NCBI GenBank assembly: GCA_019163375.1
Contig: JAFLKK010000019.1
Span: 124,001-188,000 of the forward strand
DNA length: 64,000 nt
Origin: Paludibacter sp.
Lineage (GTDB): Bacteria > Bacteroidota > Bacteroidia > Bacteroidales > Paludibacteraceae
Direction of reading: 5' to 3'
Shown: positions 50,967-59,736 of the stretch, piece by piece
Layout: each line of letters opens with the position of its first letter
Position numbering within the stretch: position 1 is the first letter of the stretch
Program-made: the position numbers and the translations under genes
Notes under the pieces: model-generated
What the model was told of the DNA's origin: nothing
Seen by the model: only the letters and a program-made list of their open reading frames with translations
The model's database searches: none

Positions 50967-51788
50967 ATGGAAAACAAACAAAAACAACCGAAAAAAAGTA
51001 AACAATTTACTGGTATTAAATCATCAGGTTTAGTTATTGCAGCGTGTCTTGTAATTGCTGTATGTATTTACAAATTTGTGTTAGGTAACCCTGCTAACTT
51101 CGTTAACGGAGATCCAAACAATCACCCACTTGAAGGAAACTTCTTTGGTTTGATTTACAAAGGTGGTGTTATCGTACCAATCATTCAAACTTTGTTACTT
51201 ACAGTAATGGCGTTGAGCGTTGAGCGTTTCTTTGCAATCAAATCTGCTCAGGGAAAAGGTAAATTAGTAAAATTTGTTGCTGATGTAAAAGCTTCTTTGT
51301 CTAAAGGTGACATTAAAGGTGCTTCTGTATTGTGCGAAAAACAACAAGGTTCTGTTGCTAATGTATTAGGATCTACTTTGATCAAATATGCTGAAGTAGA
51401 AGAAGACAAAACTTTATCTAAAGAACAACAAATTCTAGCTATCCAAAAAGAAGTTGAAGAAGCTACTGCATTAGAATTGCCAATGTTGAGCCAAAACCTA
51501 CCAATCATCGCAACTATTGTAACATTAGGTACTTTGATGGGTCTTCTTGGTACTGTAATTGGTATGATCAAATCATTTGCTTCTTTGGCAGGTGCTGGTG
51601 GTACTGACTCTGTAGCTCTTTCTGCAGGTATTTCTGAGGCTTTGATTAACACTGCTTTTGGTATTGCAACTGGTGCTTTAGCTGTAGTTTCTTATAATTA
51701 TTTCACAAGTAAAATTGACGCAATTACGTATTGTATTGACGAAGTAGGTTTCTCTATCGTTCAAACATTTGCAGCATCTCACAAGTAA
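50967..51788 (+). CDS. exbB: ExbB/MotA/TolQ-family proton channel protein
   Basis: This 273-residue inner-membrane protein has three to four helices: an extra N-terminal helix (about 22-40), 'IVPIIQTLLLTVMALSVERFFAI' (about 70-92), and the proton-channel pair 'LPIIATIVTLGTLMGLLGTVIGMIKSF' and 'ISEALINTAFGIATGALAVVSYNYF'. With ExbD it converts the proton gradient into TonB motion. It heads the operon exbB - exbD - exbD - tonB - lipoprotein - TPR. Confidence 0.94.
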   Translation: MENKQKQPKKSKQFTGIKSSGLVIAACLVIAVCIYKFVLGNPANFVNGDPNNHPLEGNFFGLIYKGGVIVPIIQTLLLTVMALSVERFFAIKSAQGKGKLVKFVADVKASLSKGDIKGASVLCEKQQGSVANVLGSTLIKYAEVEEDKTLSKEQQILAIQKEVEEATALELPMLSQNLPIIATIVTLGTLMGLLGTVIGMIKSFASLAGAGGTDSVALSAGISEALINTAFGIATGALAVVSYNYFTSKIDAITYCIDEVGFSIVQTFAASHK

Positions 51789-51811
51789 TCATTCCTAAAA
51801 CATAAAATGCT

Positions 51812-52417
51812 ATGTCGAAAGTAAAAGTAGCAAGGAAGAGTACTCTTATTGATATGACCGCGATGAGTGATGTTACTGTACTACTGCTTACTTTTTTCAT
51901 GTTAACGTCTACGTTCGTGAAAAAAGAACCAGTTGAAGTAACTACCCCGGGGTCTGTATCCGAAATCAAAATACCTGATACTAATATCTTACAGATATTG
52001 ATTGATCCTACGGGAAAGGTATTTATGAGTATGGATAAACAAGAAGATATGGTAAATACCTTGAATAAAGTGGGCGAGGATCTTGGAGTAACGTTTACTC
52101 CAGATGAAATAAAAAAGTTTAAAATTCAAAAAACTTTTGGCGTCCCAATGAAAAGTATGAAAGCTTATTTGGCTCTACCAGGCGATAAGCAAGATGCTAT
52201 TCTAAAAGATTATGGTATTCCGACTGATAGTACAGATAATCAATTTAAAGTTTGGATTAAAGCTGCGAGAGCTACAAATGAAGAATTGAGAATTGCTATC
52301 AAAGCGGACTCTAACACGCCTTACAAAGTAATTAAGGATGTAATGACTTCTCTTCAGGATTTAAGAGAAAATAGATATAACCTGATAACATCTTTAAAAG
52401 TTGAATCTGCTAAATAA
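51812..52417 (+). CDS. exbD: ExbD-family biopolymer transport protein (first copy)
   Basis: This 201-residue protein has a short cytoplasmic N-terminus, one membrane helix with the essential Asp ('LIDMTAMSDVTVLLLTFFMLTS', about 11-32) and a long periplasmic domain. It pairs with ExbB in the TonB motor. The periplasmic part is longer than in classical ExbD (about 140 residues), which is common in Bacteroidota. A second exbD follows 11 bp downstream. Confidence 0.9.
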   Translation: MSKVKVARKSTLIDMTAMSDVTVLLLTFFMLTSTFVKKEPVEVTTPGSVSEIKIPDTNILQILIDPTGKVFMSMDKQEDMVNTLNKVGEDLGVTFTPDEIKKFKIQKTFGVPMKSMKAYLALPGDKQDAILKDYGIPTDSTDNQFKVWIKAARATNEELRIAIKADSNTPYKVIKDVMTSLQDLRENRYNLITSLKVESAK

Positions 52418-52428
52418 AATATAAAAGT

Positions 52429-53085
52429 ATGGCTGAATTACAAACAAACGAAGGTGGCGGAAAGAAAAAAGGCGGAAGTAAACAAAAGAAAATAAGTGTT
52501 CACGTGGATTTTACTCCCATGGTGGATATGAACATGTTGTTGATTACTTTCTTTATGTTGTGTACCTCATTGAGCAAGCCTCAAACGATGGAAATCAATA
52601 TGCCGAGTAATGACCCTAAAGTCACTCAAGATGATAAAGTAAAGGTTAAGGCTTCAGAAGCAATAACCTTGGTTCTTTCAGGTGGCGATTCAATTTTCTA
52701 CTATACAGGATTACCTGATTACAAAGATTACAATTCTTTGAAATTAACGTCTTATAAAGCAGATGGAATCAGATCGCTATTATTGAAAAGAAATGCAGAA
52801 GCTGTTGCACAGATAGCTGTGTTAAAACAGAAAAAGCTTGAACTTAAAATTTCTCAAGAGGATTTTAAGACTCAGGTTTCTAAAATTAAGGAAGGTAAAG
52901 GTACACCCGTTGTTATTATTAAAGCATCGGATAGAGCTACCTACAAAAATCTTATTGATGCTCTTGACGAAATGCAAATTTGCAGTGTAGGAAAGTATGT
53001 TATCGATAAGATTACTCCGGGAGAATTGTTCTTGTTGAAAAATCGCGAGAGCAAAGGTGCACTTTCTCAAAACAGTGCTAATTAG
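52429..53085 (+). CDS. exbD: ExbD-family biopolymer transport protein (second copy)
   Basis: This 218-residue ExbD paralogue has a Gly/Lys-rich cytoplasmic N-terminus (about 7-25, 'GGGKKKGGSKQKKISV') and one membrane helix with the essential Asp ('VDFTPMVDMNMLLITFFMLCTSL', about 26-48). A periplasmic domain with an inserted helical segment (about 115-150) follows. Two ExbD copies in one TonB operon are frequent in Bacteroidota and may form hetero-oligomers. Confidence 0.9.
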   Translation: MAELQTNEGGGKKKGGSKQKKISVHVDFTPMVDMNMLLITFFMLCTSLSKPQTMEINMPSNDPKVTQDDKVKVKASEAITLVLSGGDSIFYYTGLPDYKDYNSLKLTSYKADGIRSLLLKRNAEAVAQIAVLKQKKLELKISQEDFKTQVSKIKEGKGTPVVIIKASDRATYKNLIDALDEMQICSVGKYVIDKITPGELFLLKNRESKGALSQNSAN

Positions 53086-53107
53086 TTAAATCCTAAAAAA
53101 CAAAGAA

Positions 53108-53914
53108 ATGTCAAAAATTGATTTAACATCATTAGAATGGCGCGAGCTAGTATTTCAAGGTAAGAACAAGGCATATGGTGCATATCAATTGCGCGGTGAG
53201 TCAGATAAACGTCACAATAGAGCGATGCTTATCGTTACACTTGTTGCAGTTATTGGTTTCAGCATGCCTAAGCTTATTGAAATGGCAACACCTGAACAGA
53301 AAGAGGTAAACGAAACAGTAACTGAACTATCGCAACTTGAAAAAGCTGAGGTAAAGAATGATATCAAAAAAGCTGCTGAAGTTGCTCCTCCTCCACCGCT
53401 TAAAAGCACTATTAAATTCGTTGCTCCGGTAATTGCAAAAGATGAAGAGGTAAGTGAAGAAGACGAAATGAAAAGTCAGGAAGAACTTACCAATGCAAAT
53501 GTGCAAATTTCTGTTGCCGACGTAAAAGGTGTAACCGGTGGTACTGTAGATATTGCTGACGTAAAACAAGCAGTAACTGAGGTTGCAGAACCGGAAAAAA
53601 TTTGGGATGTCATTGAACAAATGCCTTCTTTCCCAGGTGGTGACGGTGAATTAATGGCTACGTTAAGTAAGAACATTAAATACCCTGTTATTGCTCAGGA
53701 AAATGGAATACAAGGTAAAGTAATTTTGGGATTCGTTGTTACCAAATCAGGTGCAATTTCCGATGTTACTGTTTTACGATCACTGGACCCTTCTTGCGAT
53801 AAAGAAGCTATCAGAGTTGTAAAATTACTACCAAAATGGATTCCCGGTAAACAGAACGGTGAAAATGTAAATGTTAGATACACATTACCAGTTGTATTTA
53901 AATTGCAAGAATAG
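53108..53914 (+). CDS. tonB: TonB-family energy transducer
   Basis: This 268-residue protein has a cytoplasmic N-terminus ('WRELVFQGKNKAYGAYQLR'), one membrane helix (about 38-54), a short proline-rich linker ('AAEVAPPPPLKS', about 94-105) and the C-terminal TonB domain ('MPSFPGGDGELMATLSKNIKYP', 'GKVILGFVVTKSGAISDVTVL', 'LPKWIPGKQNG'). It transmits ExbB/ExbD energy to outer-membrane receptors. The linker is shorter than in E. coli TonB. It ends 1 bp before the next gene. Confidence 0.93.
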   Translation: MSKIDLTSLEWRELVFQGKNKAYGAYQLRGESDKRHNRAMLIVTLVAVIGFSMPKLIEMATPEQKEVNETVTELSQLEKAEVKNDIKKAAEVAPPPPLKSTIKFVAPVIAKDEEVSEEDEMKSQEELTNANVQISVADVKGVTGGTVDIADVKQAVTEVAEPEKIWDVIEQMPSFPGGDGELMATLSKNIKYPVIAQENGIQGKVILGFVVTKSGAISDVTVLRSLDPSCDKEAIRVVKLLPKWIPGKQNGENVNVRYTLPVVFKLQE

Positions 53915-53915
53915 T

Positions 53916-54860
53916 ATGAAAAATTTAAAGTTTCTATCTCTGGTTATATTGGCACTGTTTTTGTTTTCTTGTGAAACAAAGAACAAGGATGGTAAAACTG
54001 ATACCCTGACATCCGGTGTGATAAAGATTGCAGTGGATGAAAGTTTTCAACCGATCATTCAAGAAGAGTTGGATGTGTTTGAAGCTCAGTTTCCGAAAGC
54101 AGGTATTATTCCGATATATACAAACGAGGTAGAGGCGATAAATAGCTTATTGAAAGATAGTGTGCGGGTAAGTATTGTTACTCGCCCACTCTCTTCAAAA
54201 GAAGAAAACTCTTTAAAGAGTCGAAAATTCGCCCCTCGCTTTTACAAAATTGCAGTTGATGGTATTGCTTTGATTGTAAACAATCAAAATCCGGATTCTA
54301 TGATTTGTGTGAGTGATATACGTAAAATTCTTACAGGTGAGGTGACTAATTGGAAAGATGTTTATCCAAAATCAAAATTAGGAAAATTTACTGTTGTATT
54401 TGATAACCGAAATTCCAGTACTATTCGGTATGCAATCGATTCTATCTGTAATGGAGCTCCATTGTCAAAGAGTCTGAACGCGCAAGCCACGAATTTAGAA
54501 GTTATCGATTTTGTTTCCAGAACTCCCAATGCAATCGGAGTGATTGGAGTAAATTGGTTGGGTGATCGTAAAGATACAGCTAATTTGTCTTTCAAAAGTG
54601 AAATTAAGGTAATGTCAGTAAGTAGAGGTACTTCTGCAACCACTGAAAATAGTTATAAACCATTTCAGGCTTATTTATTCTATGAATATTATCCGCTTAC
54701 GAGAAGTGTTTATTTAATATTAAATGATCCGAGAGGTAGTTTACCAACAGGTTTGACTTCTTTCTTGACTTCAGATCGCGGTCAACGCATAATACTAAAA
54801 TCGGGTTTGGTTCCCGCTACTCAACCAATACGGATCGTCAACGTAAAGGACGAACAGTAA
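53916..54860 (+). CDS. PstS-like periplasmic phosphate-binding lipoprotein
   Basis: This 314-residue lipoprotein has a lipobox ('LALFLFSC', Cys about residue 20) and a PBP-like fold: 'SGVIKIAVDESFQPIIQEELDVFE', 'VSIVTRPLSSKE', 'ILTGEVTNWKDVYP' and 'DNRNSSTIRYAIDSIC'. These match the PstS-like phosphate-binding domain, with the 'W' and 'RnSST' positions typical of the family. The ATG at 53916 follows the tonB stop by 1 bp. No pstCAB genes are here; linked to TonB, it may be a signalling rather than ABC-transport binding protein. Confidence 0.85.
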   Translation: MKNLKFLSLVILALFLFSCETKNKDGKTDTLTSGVIKIAVDESFQPIIQEELDVFEAQFPKAGIIPIYTNEVEAINSLLKDSVRVSIVTRPLSSKEENSLKSRKFAPRFYKIAVDGIALIVNNQNPDSMICVSDIRKILTGEVTNWKDVYPKSKLGKFTVVFDNRNSSTIRYAIDSICNGAPLSKSLNAQATNLEVIDFVSRTPNAIGVIGVNWLGDRKDTANLSFKSEIKVMSVSRGTSATTENSYKPFQAYLFYEYYPLTRSVYLILNDPRGSLPTGLTSFLTSDRGQRIILKSGLVPATQPIRIVNVKDEQ

Positions 54861-54886
54861 TTAATGATTTATAAATTCATGCCACG

Positions 54887-56533
54887 ATGAAACGTATCTT
54901 TTATTCCCTATCAATTATTTTCACTATGTGTTTTGTAGTAAATGTCTCTTCTGTAAGAGCTGCTACAACACATGGAATTGCATATTATAATGCAGGTTTT
55001 CCACAGGTTGCCAAATCTTTGTTGCTTGATGAACTAAACACAAGTAAGGAAAATCAAGCAGATGTGTGTTTTTATTTAGGTAATATCTATTTCGAGGAAA
55101 ATAAACTCGATTCAGCTGCTTTCTATTTTAATAAAGGTTTGGTTGCTAATCCACTAAACTCTTTAAATACCGTAGGTTTGGCAATGCTTAAAATAAAATC
55201 CAACCCACAGGCTGCTGAACTGGAAATTAATAGTGCGTTAAAAATCAAAACTAATAAAGGTAATGTTGACCTTGTTATTGCTGCAGGACGCGCATTTCTT
55301 GTAAATGGTGTGCTTCCTAAAGCTTTGGTGTATCAGGAACAAGCAAAAAAACTCAAACCTAAATATGCACCTGTTTATGTGCTTTTAGGTGATATAGAGT
55401 TAGCTAAGGCTAATACAGGTGGTGCATGTAGCAATTATGAAATGGCCATCTATTATGATGATGCCTGCAAAGAAGCTTATATCAAATATGCTCGCGCCTA
55501 TAAAAACGTTAATACACCTTTAGCTATCGAAAAGTTAGGTGTGTTGAAACAAAAAGATCCATCATTCCTATTAGTAGATAAAGAGTTAGCGGATATTTAT
55601 TATTCGACAGATGATTTTGCAAAAGCTGCAGAGCTTTATGGAAACTACTTGAAATCAGGAAATTCAAACGTACTTGATTTGACAAAATATGCAACAACAT
55701 TATTTTTTAAAGGAGATAATGTAAAGTCTTTAGAAGTTGTAAAATTAGGTTTGGTAAAGGCCCCTAAAAACCCTGCTTTTAATAGATTGGCGATGTATAA
55801 CAATGTTGCTTTGAAAAATTACGATGAAGCCTTGCTTGCTGCCGATTTATTCTTCAATAAATCGGATAAACCAGATGTTTCATATTATGATTATACATAT
55901 TACGGACAAGCGCTGCGTGCTACTAAACAGTATGATTTAGCAATTGTGCAATTTGAAAAGGCTATAAAATTTGACTCTACTCAAATTGGTGTATGGAAAG
56001 ATATTTCTGATATGTATGTTGATAAAGGTGACAATGAGAAAGCTGCAAGTGCGTATCAAAATTATGTGAACTTGTTACCTGCCGATAAACCAAACGCGGA
56101 TGCAATGGTGCAACTGGGTAAATTATACTATACCTATGGAAATGAGGCTACAACTACTCCTGAGATTAAGAAAGATGTTCTGGTTAAGGCCGATTCATTG
56201 TTCTCCAAAGTTGCCGCACTTGAACCTGCGAACTATAGAGGTAACTTCTGGCGTGCTAGAACAAACTTCTCACTGGAAACAGAAACTACTCCTGCTTTAG
56301 GTAAACCATACTATGAACAAACTCTGTCTTTAGTAGAATCAAAAGCTGATGCCAGATTTAATTCGGTTATTATTGAATGCTCAAGATACTTAGGTTACTA
56401 TTATTACATGAAGTCTGATTATCCGCAATCGAAAATTTATTGGAATAAGATATTGGCTATTGAACCAACAAATCCATTGGCTATTCAAGCAATTGATGGT
56501 ATGAATAAGCCAGCTAAGCCAGCAAAAAAATAA
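54887..56533 (+). CDS. Secreted tetratricopeptide-repeat protein
   Basis: This 548-residue protein has a signal peptide (about 1-24, ending 'VRAATT') followed by about ten TPR units, for example 'ADVCFYLGNIYFEENKLDSAAFYFNKGLVANP' near 57-88 and 'SYYDYTYYGQALRATKQYDLAIVQFEKAIKFD' near 333-365. The Lys/Ala/Pro tail is 'KPAKPAKK'. It likely sits in the periplasm as a scaffold for the TonB complex or outer-membrane receptors. It is the last gene of the operon and is followed by a terminator. Confidence 0.88.
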   Translation: MKRIFYSLSIIFTMCFVVNVSSVRAATTHGIAYYNAGFPQVAKSLLLDELNTSKENQADVCFYLGNIYFEENKLDSAAFYFNKGLVANPLNSLNTVGLAMLKIKSNPQAAELEINSALKIKTNKGNVDLVIAAGRAFLVNGVLPKALVYQEQAKKLKPKYAPVYVLLGDIELAKANTGGACSNYEMAIYYDDACKEAYIKYARAYKNVNTPLAIEKLGVLKQKDPSFLLVDKELADIYYSTDDFAKAAELYGNYLKSGNSNVLDLTKYATTLFFKGDNVKSLEVVKLGLVKAPKNPAFNRLAMYNNVALKNYDEALLAADLFFNKSDKPDVSYYDYTYYGQALRATKQYDLAIVQFEKAIKFDSTQIGVWKDISDMYVDKGDNEKAASAYQNYVNLLPADKPNADAMVQLGKLYYTYGNEATTTPEIKKDVLVKADSLFSKVAALEPANYRGNFWRARTNFSLETETTPALGKPYYEQTLSLVESKADARFNSVIIECSRYLGYYYYMKSDYPQSKIYWNKILAIEPTNPLAIQAIDGMNKPAKPAKK

Positions 56534-56564
56534 TAGAATAAATTGAAACTTTACCCTATAATTT

Positions 56565-56600
56565 AAAGAAGTAGAATAATTGTTCTACTTCTTTTTTTTG
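56565..56600 (+). terminator. Rho-independent terminator of the TonB operon
   Basis: AAAGAAGTAGAA pairs perfectly with TTCTACTTCTTT around a 6-nt loop and runs into TTTTTTG. It lies 32 bp beyond the TPR gene stop. Confidence 0.9.
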
Positions 56601-56679
56601 TTTGGTACTCATTTCATGTTTTATTACTAATTTTGTCAGAGTTTTAATGCCATAATTACAGTTTTGTTATTTTTATCTT

Positions 56680-57963
56680 ATGCAACACTCAGAAATACAA
56701 TCAGTAAAGCAACGGTTCGGTATAATTGGAACATCCGAATTGCTGAATAGGGCAATTGATATTGCTGTTCAAGTAGCTCCTACCGATCTTTCGGTGCTGA
56801 TAACAGGTGAAAGTGGAGTAGGCAAGGAGAATTTTCCGCAGATTATCCATCAATATAGTCATCGGAAACATGGTCCATATATTGCTGTAAACTGCGGTGC
56901 AATACCCGAAGGAACCATCGACTCAGAATTGTTTGGACACGAAAAAGGTTCATTTACCGGTGCAACAGCTGATAGAAAAGGATATTTTGAAGTGGCCGAT
57001 GGTGGCACTATTTTCTTAGATGAGGTAGGTGAGTTGCCGCTTTCTACTCAGGTAAGATTGTTGCGCGTGTTGGAAGCCGGCGAATTTATTAAAGTGGGCT
57101 CTTCTAAGACACAAAAGACGAATGTAAGAGTAGTGGCTGCAACGAATTTAAATATGGTGCAAGCAACACGAGACGGTAAGTTTAGAGAGGATCTTTTTTA
57201 TCGATTGAATACCGTTCCGATTGCAGTACCTGCTCTTCGTGAAAGGAAGGATGATATTGTACTTTTGTTCAGAAAATTTGCATCTGATTTTGCCGAGAAG
57301 TATCGGATGCCGTCTATAAAGCTAACCGATGATGCCAAAATATTATTGTCGAACTATTATTGGAACGGCAATGTTCGTCAGTTGAAAAATATCACTGAGC
57401 AAATATCTGTAATAGAACAACAGCGAGAAATATCGGCACAGATTCTTCGTTCTTATTTACCAAAGGATGATATGGAACGATTGCCTGCTTTGTTCTCAGG
57501 TTCGGGACGCGAACATAAATCATTTAATAGCGAGCGGGAAATACTCTACCAGGTGTTGTTTGATATGAAAAAGGACATGAACGATTTGAAGAAACTTGTT
57601 CATGAAATAATGAACGGTCAGCATGCAGAAATTCATAAAGATGATGTTTTGTATCCTTCCAATATATTTGCGCATAATGATACCAGAATAACGCCAGCAG
57701 TAGCCGGTGTTGACTATAAATCCGATATGTCGACCAAAGAAACAAAGAAGTATAATGAGATGGATGATGAAGAGTCTTTTCAAGTGGCTGAAGAATACCA
57801 TGATGTGGACTCACAAACTCCTCTAACGTTAGAAGATATGGAGCGGCAGATGATTAAAAAGACGCTTGAAAAGCACAGAGGTAAGCGTAAAGCAGCTGCT
57901 GATGAACTGGAAATCTCGGAACGAACTCTTTATCGTAAAATTAAAGAGTATGGAATTGAATAA
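56680..57963 (+). CDS. Sigma-54-dependent transcriptional activator without receiver domain
   Basis: This 427-residue AAA+ activator has Walker A 'GESGVGKE' (43-50), the sigma-54 contact loop 'GSFTGA' (90-95), Walker B 'TIFLDE' (110-115) and a C-terminal Fis-like helix-turn-helix ('KRKAAADELEISERTLYRKIKEYG'). It has no N-terminal receiver, GAF or PAS domain. The contact loop has Ser in place of the first Ala of GAFTGA, a variant seen in some activators. A less conserved linker (about 270-380) precedes the HTH. Its targets are unknown; it is encoded 7 bp before the LptE-like gene. Confidence 0.93.
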   Translation: MQHSEIQSVKQRFGIIGTSELLNRAIDIAVQVAPTDLSVLITGESGVGKENFPQIIHQYSHRKHGPYIAVNCGAIPEGTIDSELFGHEKGSFTGATADRKGYFEVADGGTIFLDEVGELPLSTQVRLLRVLEAGEFIKVGSSKTQKTNVRVVAATNLNMVQATRDGKFREDLFYRLNTVPIAVPALRERKDDIVLLFRKFASDFAEKYRMPSIKLTDDAKILLSNYYWNGNVRQLKNITEQISVIEQQREISAQILRSYLPKDDMERLPALFSGSGREHKSFNSEREILYQVLFDMKKDMNDLKKLVHEIMNGQHAEIHKDDVLYPSNIFAHNDTRITPAVAGVDYKSDMSTKETKKYNEMDDEESFQVAEEYHDVDSQTPLTLEDMERQMIKKTLEKHRGKRKAAADELEISERTLYRKIKEYGIE

Positions 57964-58003
57964 TAAACTGATGTTTGGTATGTGTAAAATTGGATATAAC
58001 TTA

Positions 58004-58537
58004 ATGAATAATAACAAAATAGCTAGGCCTAAAATAAAGATTTTAGTATCATTGATAATGCTATCATTCATTGTTGTTTCTTGTTCAATATCGTACAAGT
58101 TTAATGGTGCATCGATTGATTATACGAAGACTAAAACTATTTCTATTGTCGATTTCCCGAATACAGCTGAGTTGGTATATCCTCCATTAACACAGGTGTT
58201 TGGCGAAGGTTTGCGGGATGTGTACTCTAAACAGACCAGACTGCAATTGCTGAAGAAGGGTGGCGACTTGCATATTGAAGGAGAGATTACCGGATATCAA
58301 TTGACCCCAATGGCTATAGGAACTGACTCGTATGCTGCTGAAACAAAACTTACAATGACTGTAAAGGTGCGTTTTACCAACAACAAAAGCCCCGAAGACG
58401 ATTTTGAGAAAACGTATTCGGCGTCTCAGATTTTTCCTAGTACCACTATGCTGACTTCCGTTCAGGCTGATTTGGCAAAACTCATGGTTGCAGATATTGT
58501 TGACAATATTTACAATGATACGGTTGCGAAGTGGTAA
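58004..58537 (+). CDS. lptE: LptE-like LPS-assembly lipoprotein
   Basis: This 177-residue lipoprotein has a signal with lipobox ('LIMLSFIVVSC') and the LptE-like fold with 'GASIDYTKTKTISIVDFPNTAELVYPPL'. LptE plugs the LptD barrel and helps place LPS in the outer leaflet. The ATG at 58004 gives the tidiest signal peptide; in-frame ATGs at 57971 and 57980 give slightly longer N-termini. It sits between the sigma-54 activator and a conserved hypothetical gene in an arrangement typical of Bacteroidales. Confidence 0.85.
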   Translation: MNNNKIARPKIKILVSLIMLSFIVVSCSISYKFNGASIDYTKTKTISIVDFPNTAELVYPPLTQVFGEGLRDVYSKQTRLQLLKKGGDLHIEGEITGYQLTPMAIGTDSYAAETKLTMTVKVRFTNNKSPEDDFEKTYSASQIFPSTTMLTSVQADLAKLMVADIVDNIYNDTVAKW

Positions 58538-58588
58538 GTTCTGATTAAAAGTATATATAAAATATTCCCGTTATTCGATTTTCAACCT

Positions 58589-59281
58589 ATGACTCAAGAA
58601 GAATTCATTTCTCTTGTTAAGCAACCCGAAAGTGTAGCTGCTCAACATGTATCCGACTTGAAGGAAATGGTTGAGCGATTCCCTTATTTTGTACCTTCAC
58701 GCATACTATTGACAAAATCTTTACAATTATCAAATAGTATTTATTTTGAAGCTAATTTGAAAACCACTATTGTATTTATACCAAGTCGTCGTTGGTTGTA
58801 TTATTATCTTTATCCGGAAAAGTTGCTCTCGGCAGAACCCTATCGAAGAGACAAAAATGCAAAATCCGGGGGTGATTATTTCGATATGCTGAAAGTTGTT
58901 GAGACAGGTGGTGGAGATACCCGACAATCGCTCAAAAATCTGGCAGATAAACTCAAATCGGCTCGTTCGTTGGTGAATATTCCAACCGTGCCGCTGAATA
59001 TTCATAACGATAAAGTTTCAAAAAGTAGAGATGTAGAAATCTCTGTTGATGAAATAAATAGCAAATATGTTGGCGATATTGAAGTAACTCAGGTTAATGG
59101 CTCTATTCTACATATTTCCGAAATTTCGGAGGCTAATGCCAAAAAATTAATTTCTGAGAGACAATACAGCGAAGCGATTGTCATTTTGAGGGAATTAAAT
59201 TTGAATAATCCGAAAAAAAGTGTTTACTTTGCAGACCAAATTCGATTTTTGGAAAAAGTTGTATCAAAATCAAAAAAATAA
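58589..59281 (+). CDS. Conserved Bacteroidota hypothetical protein between lptE and secG
   Basis: This 230-residue soluble protein has no named domain that I recognise. 'MVERFPYFVPSRILLTKSLQLSNSIYFEANLKTTIVFIPSRRWLYYYLYPEKL' (residues 24-76) looks like a conserved helical family core. The C-terminal 'ISERQYSEAIVILRELNLNNPKKSVYFADQIRFLEKVV' resembles a TPR-like helical hairpin. The steady synteny lptE - this gene - secG suggests a role in the envelope or secretion, but this is only inference. Confidence 0.7.
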   Translation: MTQEEFISLVKQPESVAAQHVSDLKEMVERFPYFVPSRILLTKSLQLSNSIYFEANLKTTIVFIPSRRWLYYYLYPEKLLSAEPYRRDKNAKSGGDYFDMLKVVETGGGDTRQSLKNLADKLKSARSLVNIPTVPLNIHNDKVSKSRDVEISVDEINSKYVGDIEVTQVNGSILHISEISEANAKKLISERQYSEAIVILRELNLNNPKKSVYFADQIRFLEKVVSKSKK

Positions 59282-59290
59282 AAACTTATT

Positions 59291-59650
59291 ATGTACGTTC
59301 TACTTACTATTTTAATTGTCATTGCTTCAGTATTGCTCACTTTATTAGTGTTGGTTCAAAACTCAAAGGGTGGAGGATTATCAGCCGGTTTTTCTTCTAC
59401 GAACCAAATTATGGGCGTTCGCAAAACCACCGATTTTCTTGAAAAAGCTACTTGGGGATTGGTTGCTTTTGTAGTTGTTCTTTCAGTTGCTACAGTTGCT
59501 TTCAATAACAAAAAAGATGCTGCAACAGATCAATCGGAAATCAGAGATGAAGCTCAACAAGCTAAAGAGGTAGAACCAGGTGTAGTGGCACCTAATTTTG
59601 ATGAAACGCCGGAAGCCGAAAAAGCTCCTGCAACTCCAGCAAAAAAATAG
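59291..59650 (+). CDS. secG: Preprotein translocase subunit SecG
   Basis: This 119-residue protein has two membrane helices (about 2-20 and 55-73) with the conserved cytoplasmic loop 'QNSKGGGLSAGFSSTNQIMGVRKTTDFLEKATWGL'. It assists SecYE in protein export. The C-terminal 45 residues are an Ala/Glu/Lys/Pro-rich tail usual in Bacteroidota. It starts 9 bp after the hypothetical gene and is followed by a terminator. Confidence 0.93.
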   Translation: MYVLLTILIVIASVLLTLLVLVQNSKGGGLSAGFSSTNQIMGVRKTTDFLEKATWGLVAFVVVLSVATVAFNNKKDAATDQSEIRDEAQQAKEVEPGVVAPNFDETPEAEKAPATPAKK

Positions 59651-59670
59651 TTTTTTGAAAATATAAATGG

Positions 59671-59705
59671 AGCGTATCAAAGTTATATTTGATACGCTTT
59701 CTTTT
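59671..59705 (+). terminator. Rho-independent terminator after secG
   Basis: AGCGTATCAAA pairs perfectly with TTTGATACGCT around a 6-nt loop and is followed by TTCTTTTTTT. It lies 20 bp after the secG stop. Confidence 0.88.
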
Positions 59706-59736
59706 TTTATAGTGTTTTGTTCAAATTTAGTGCAAA

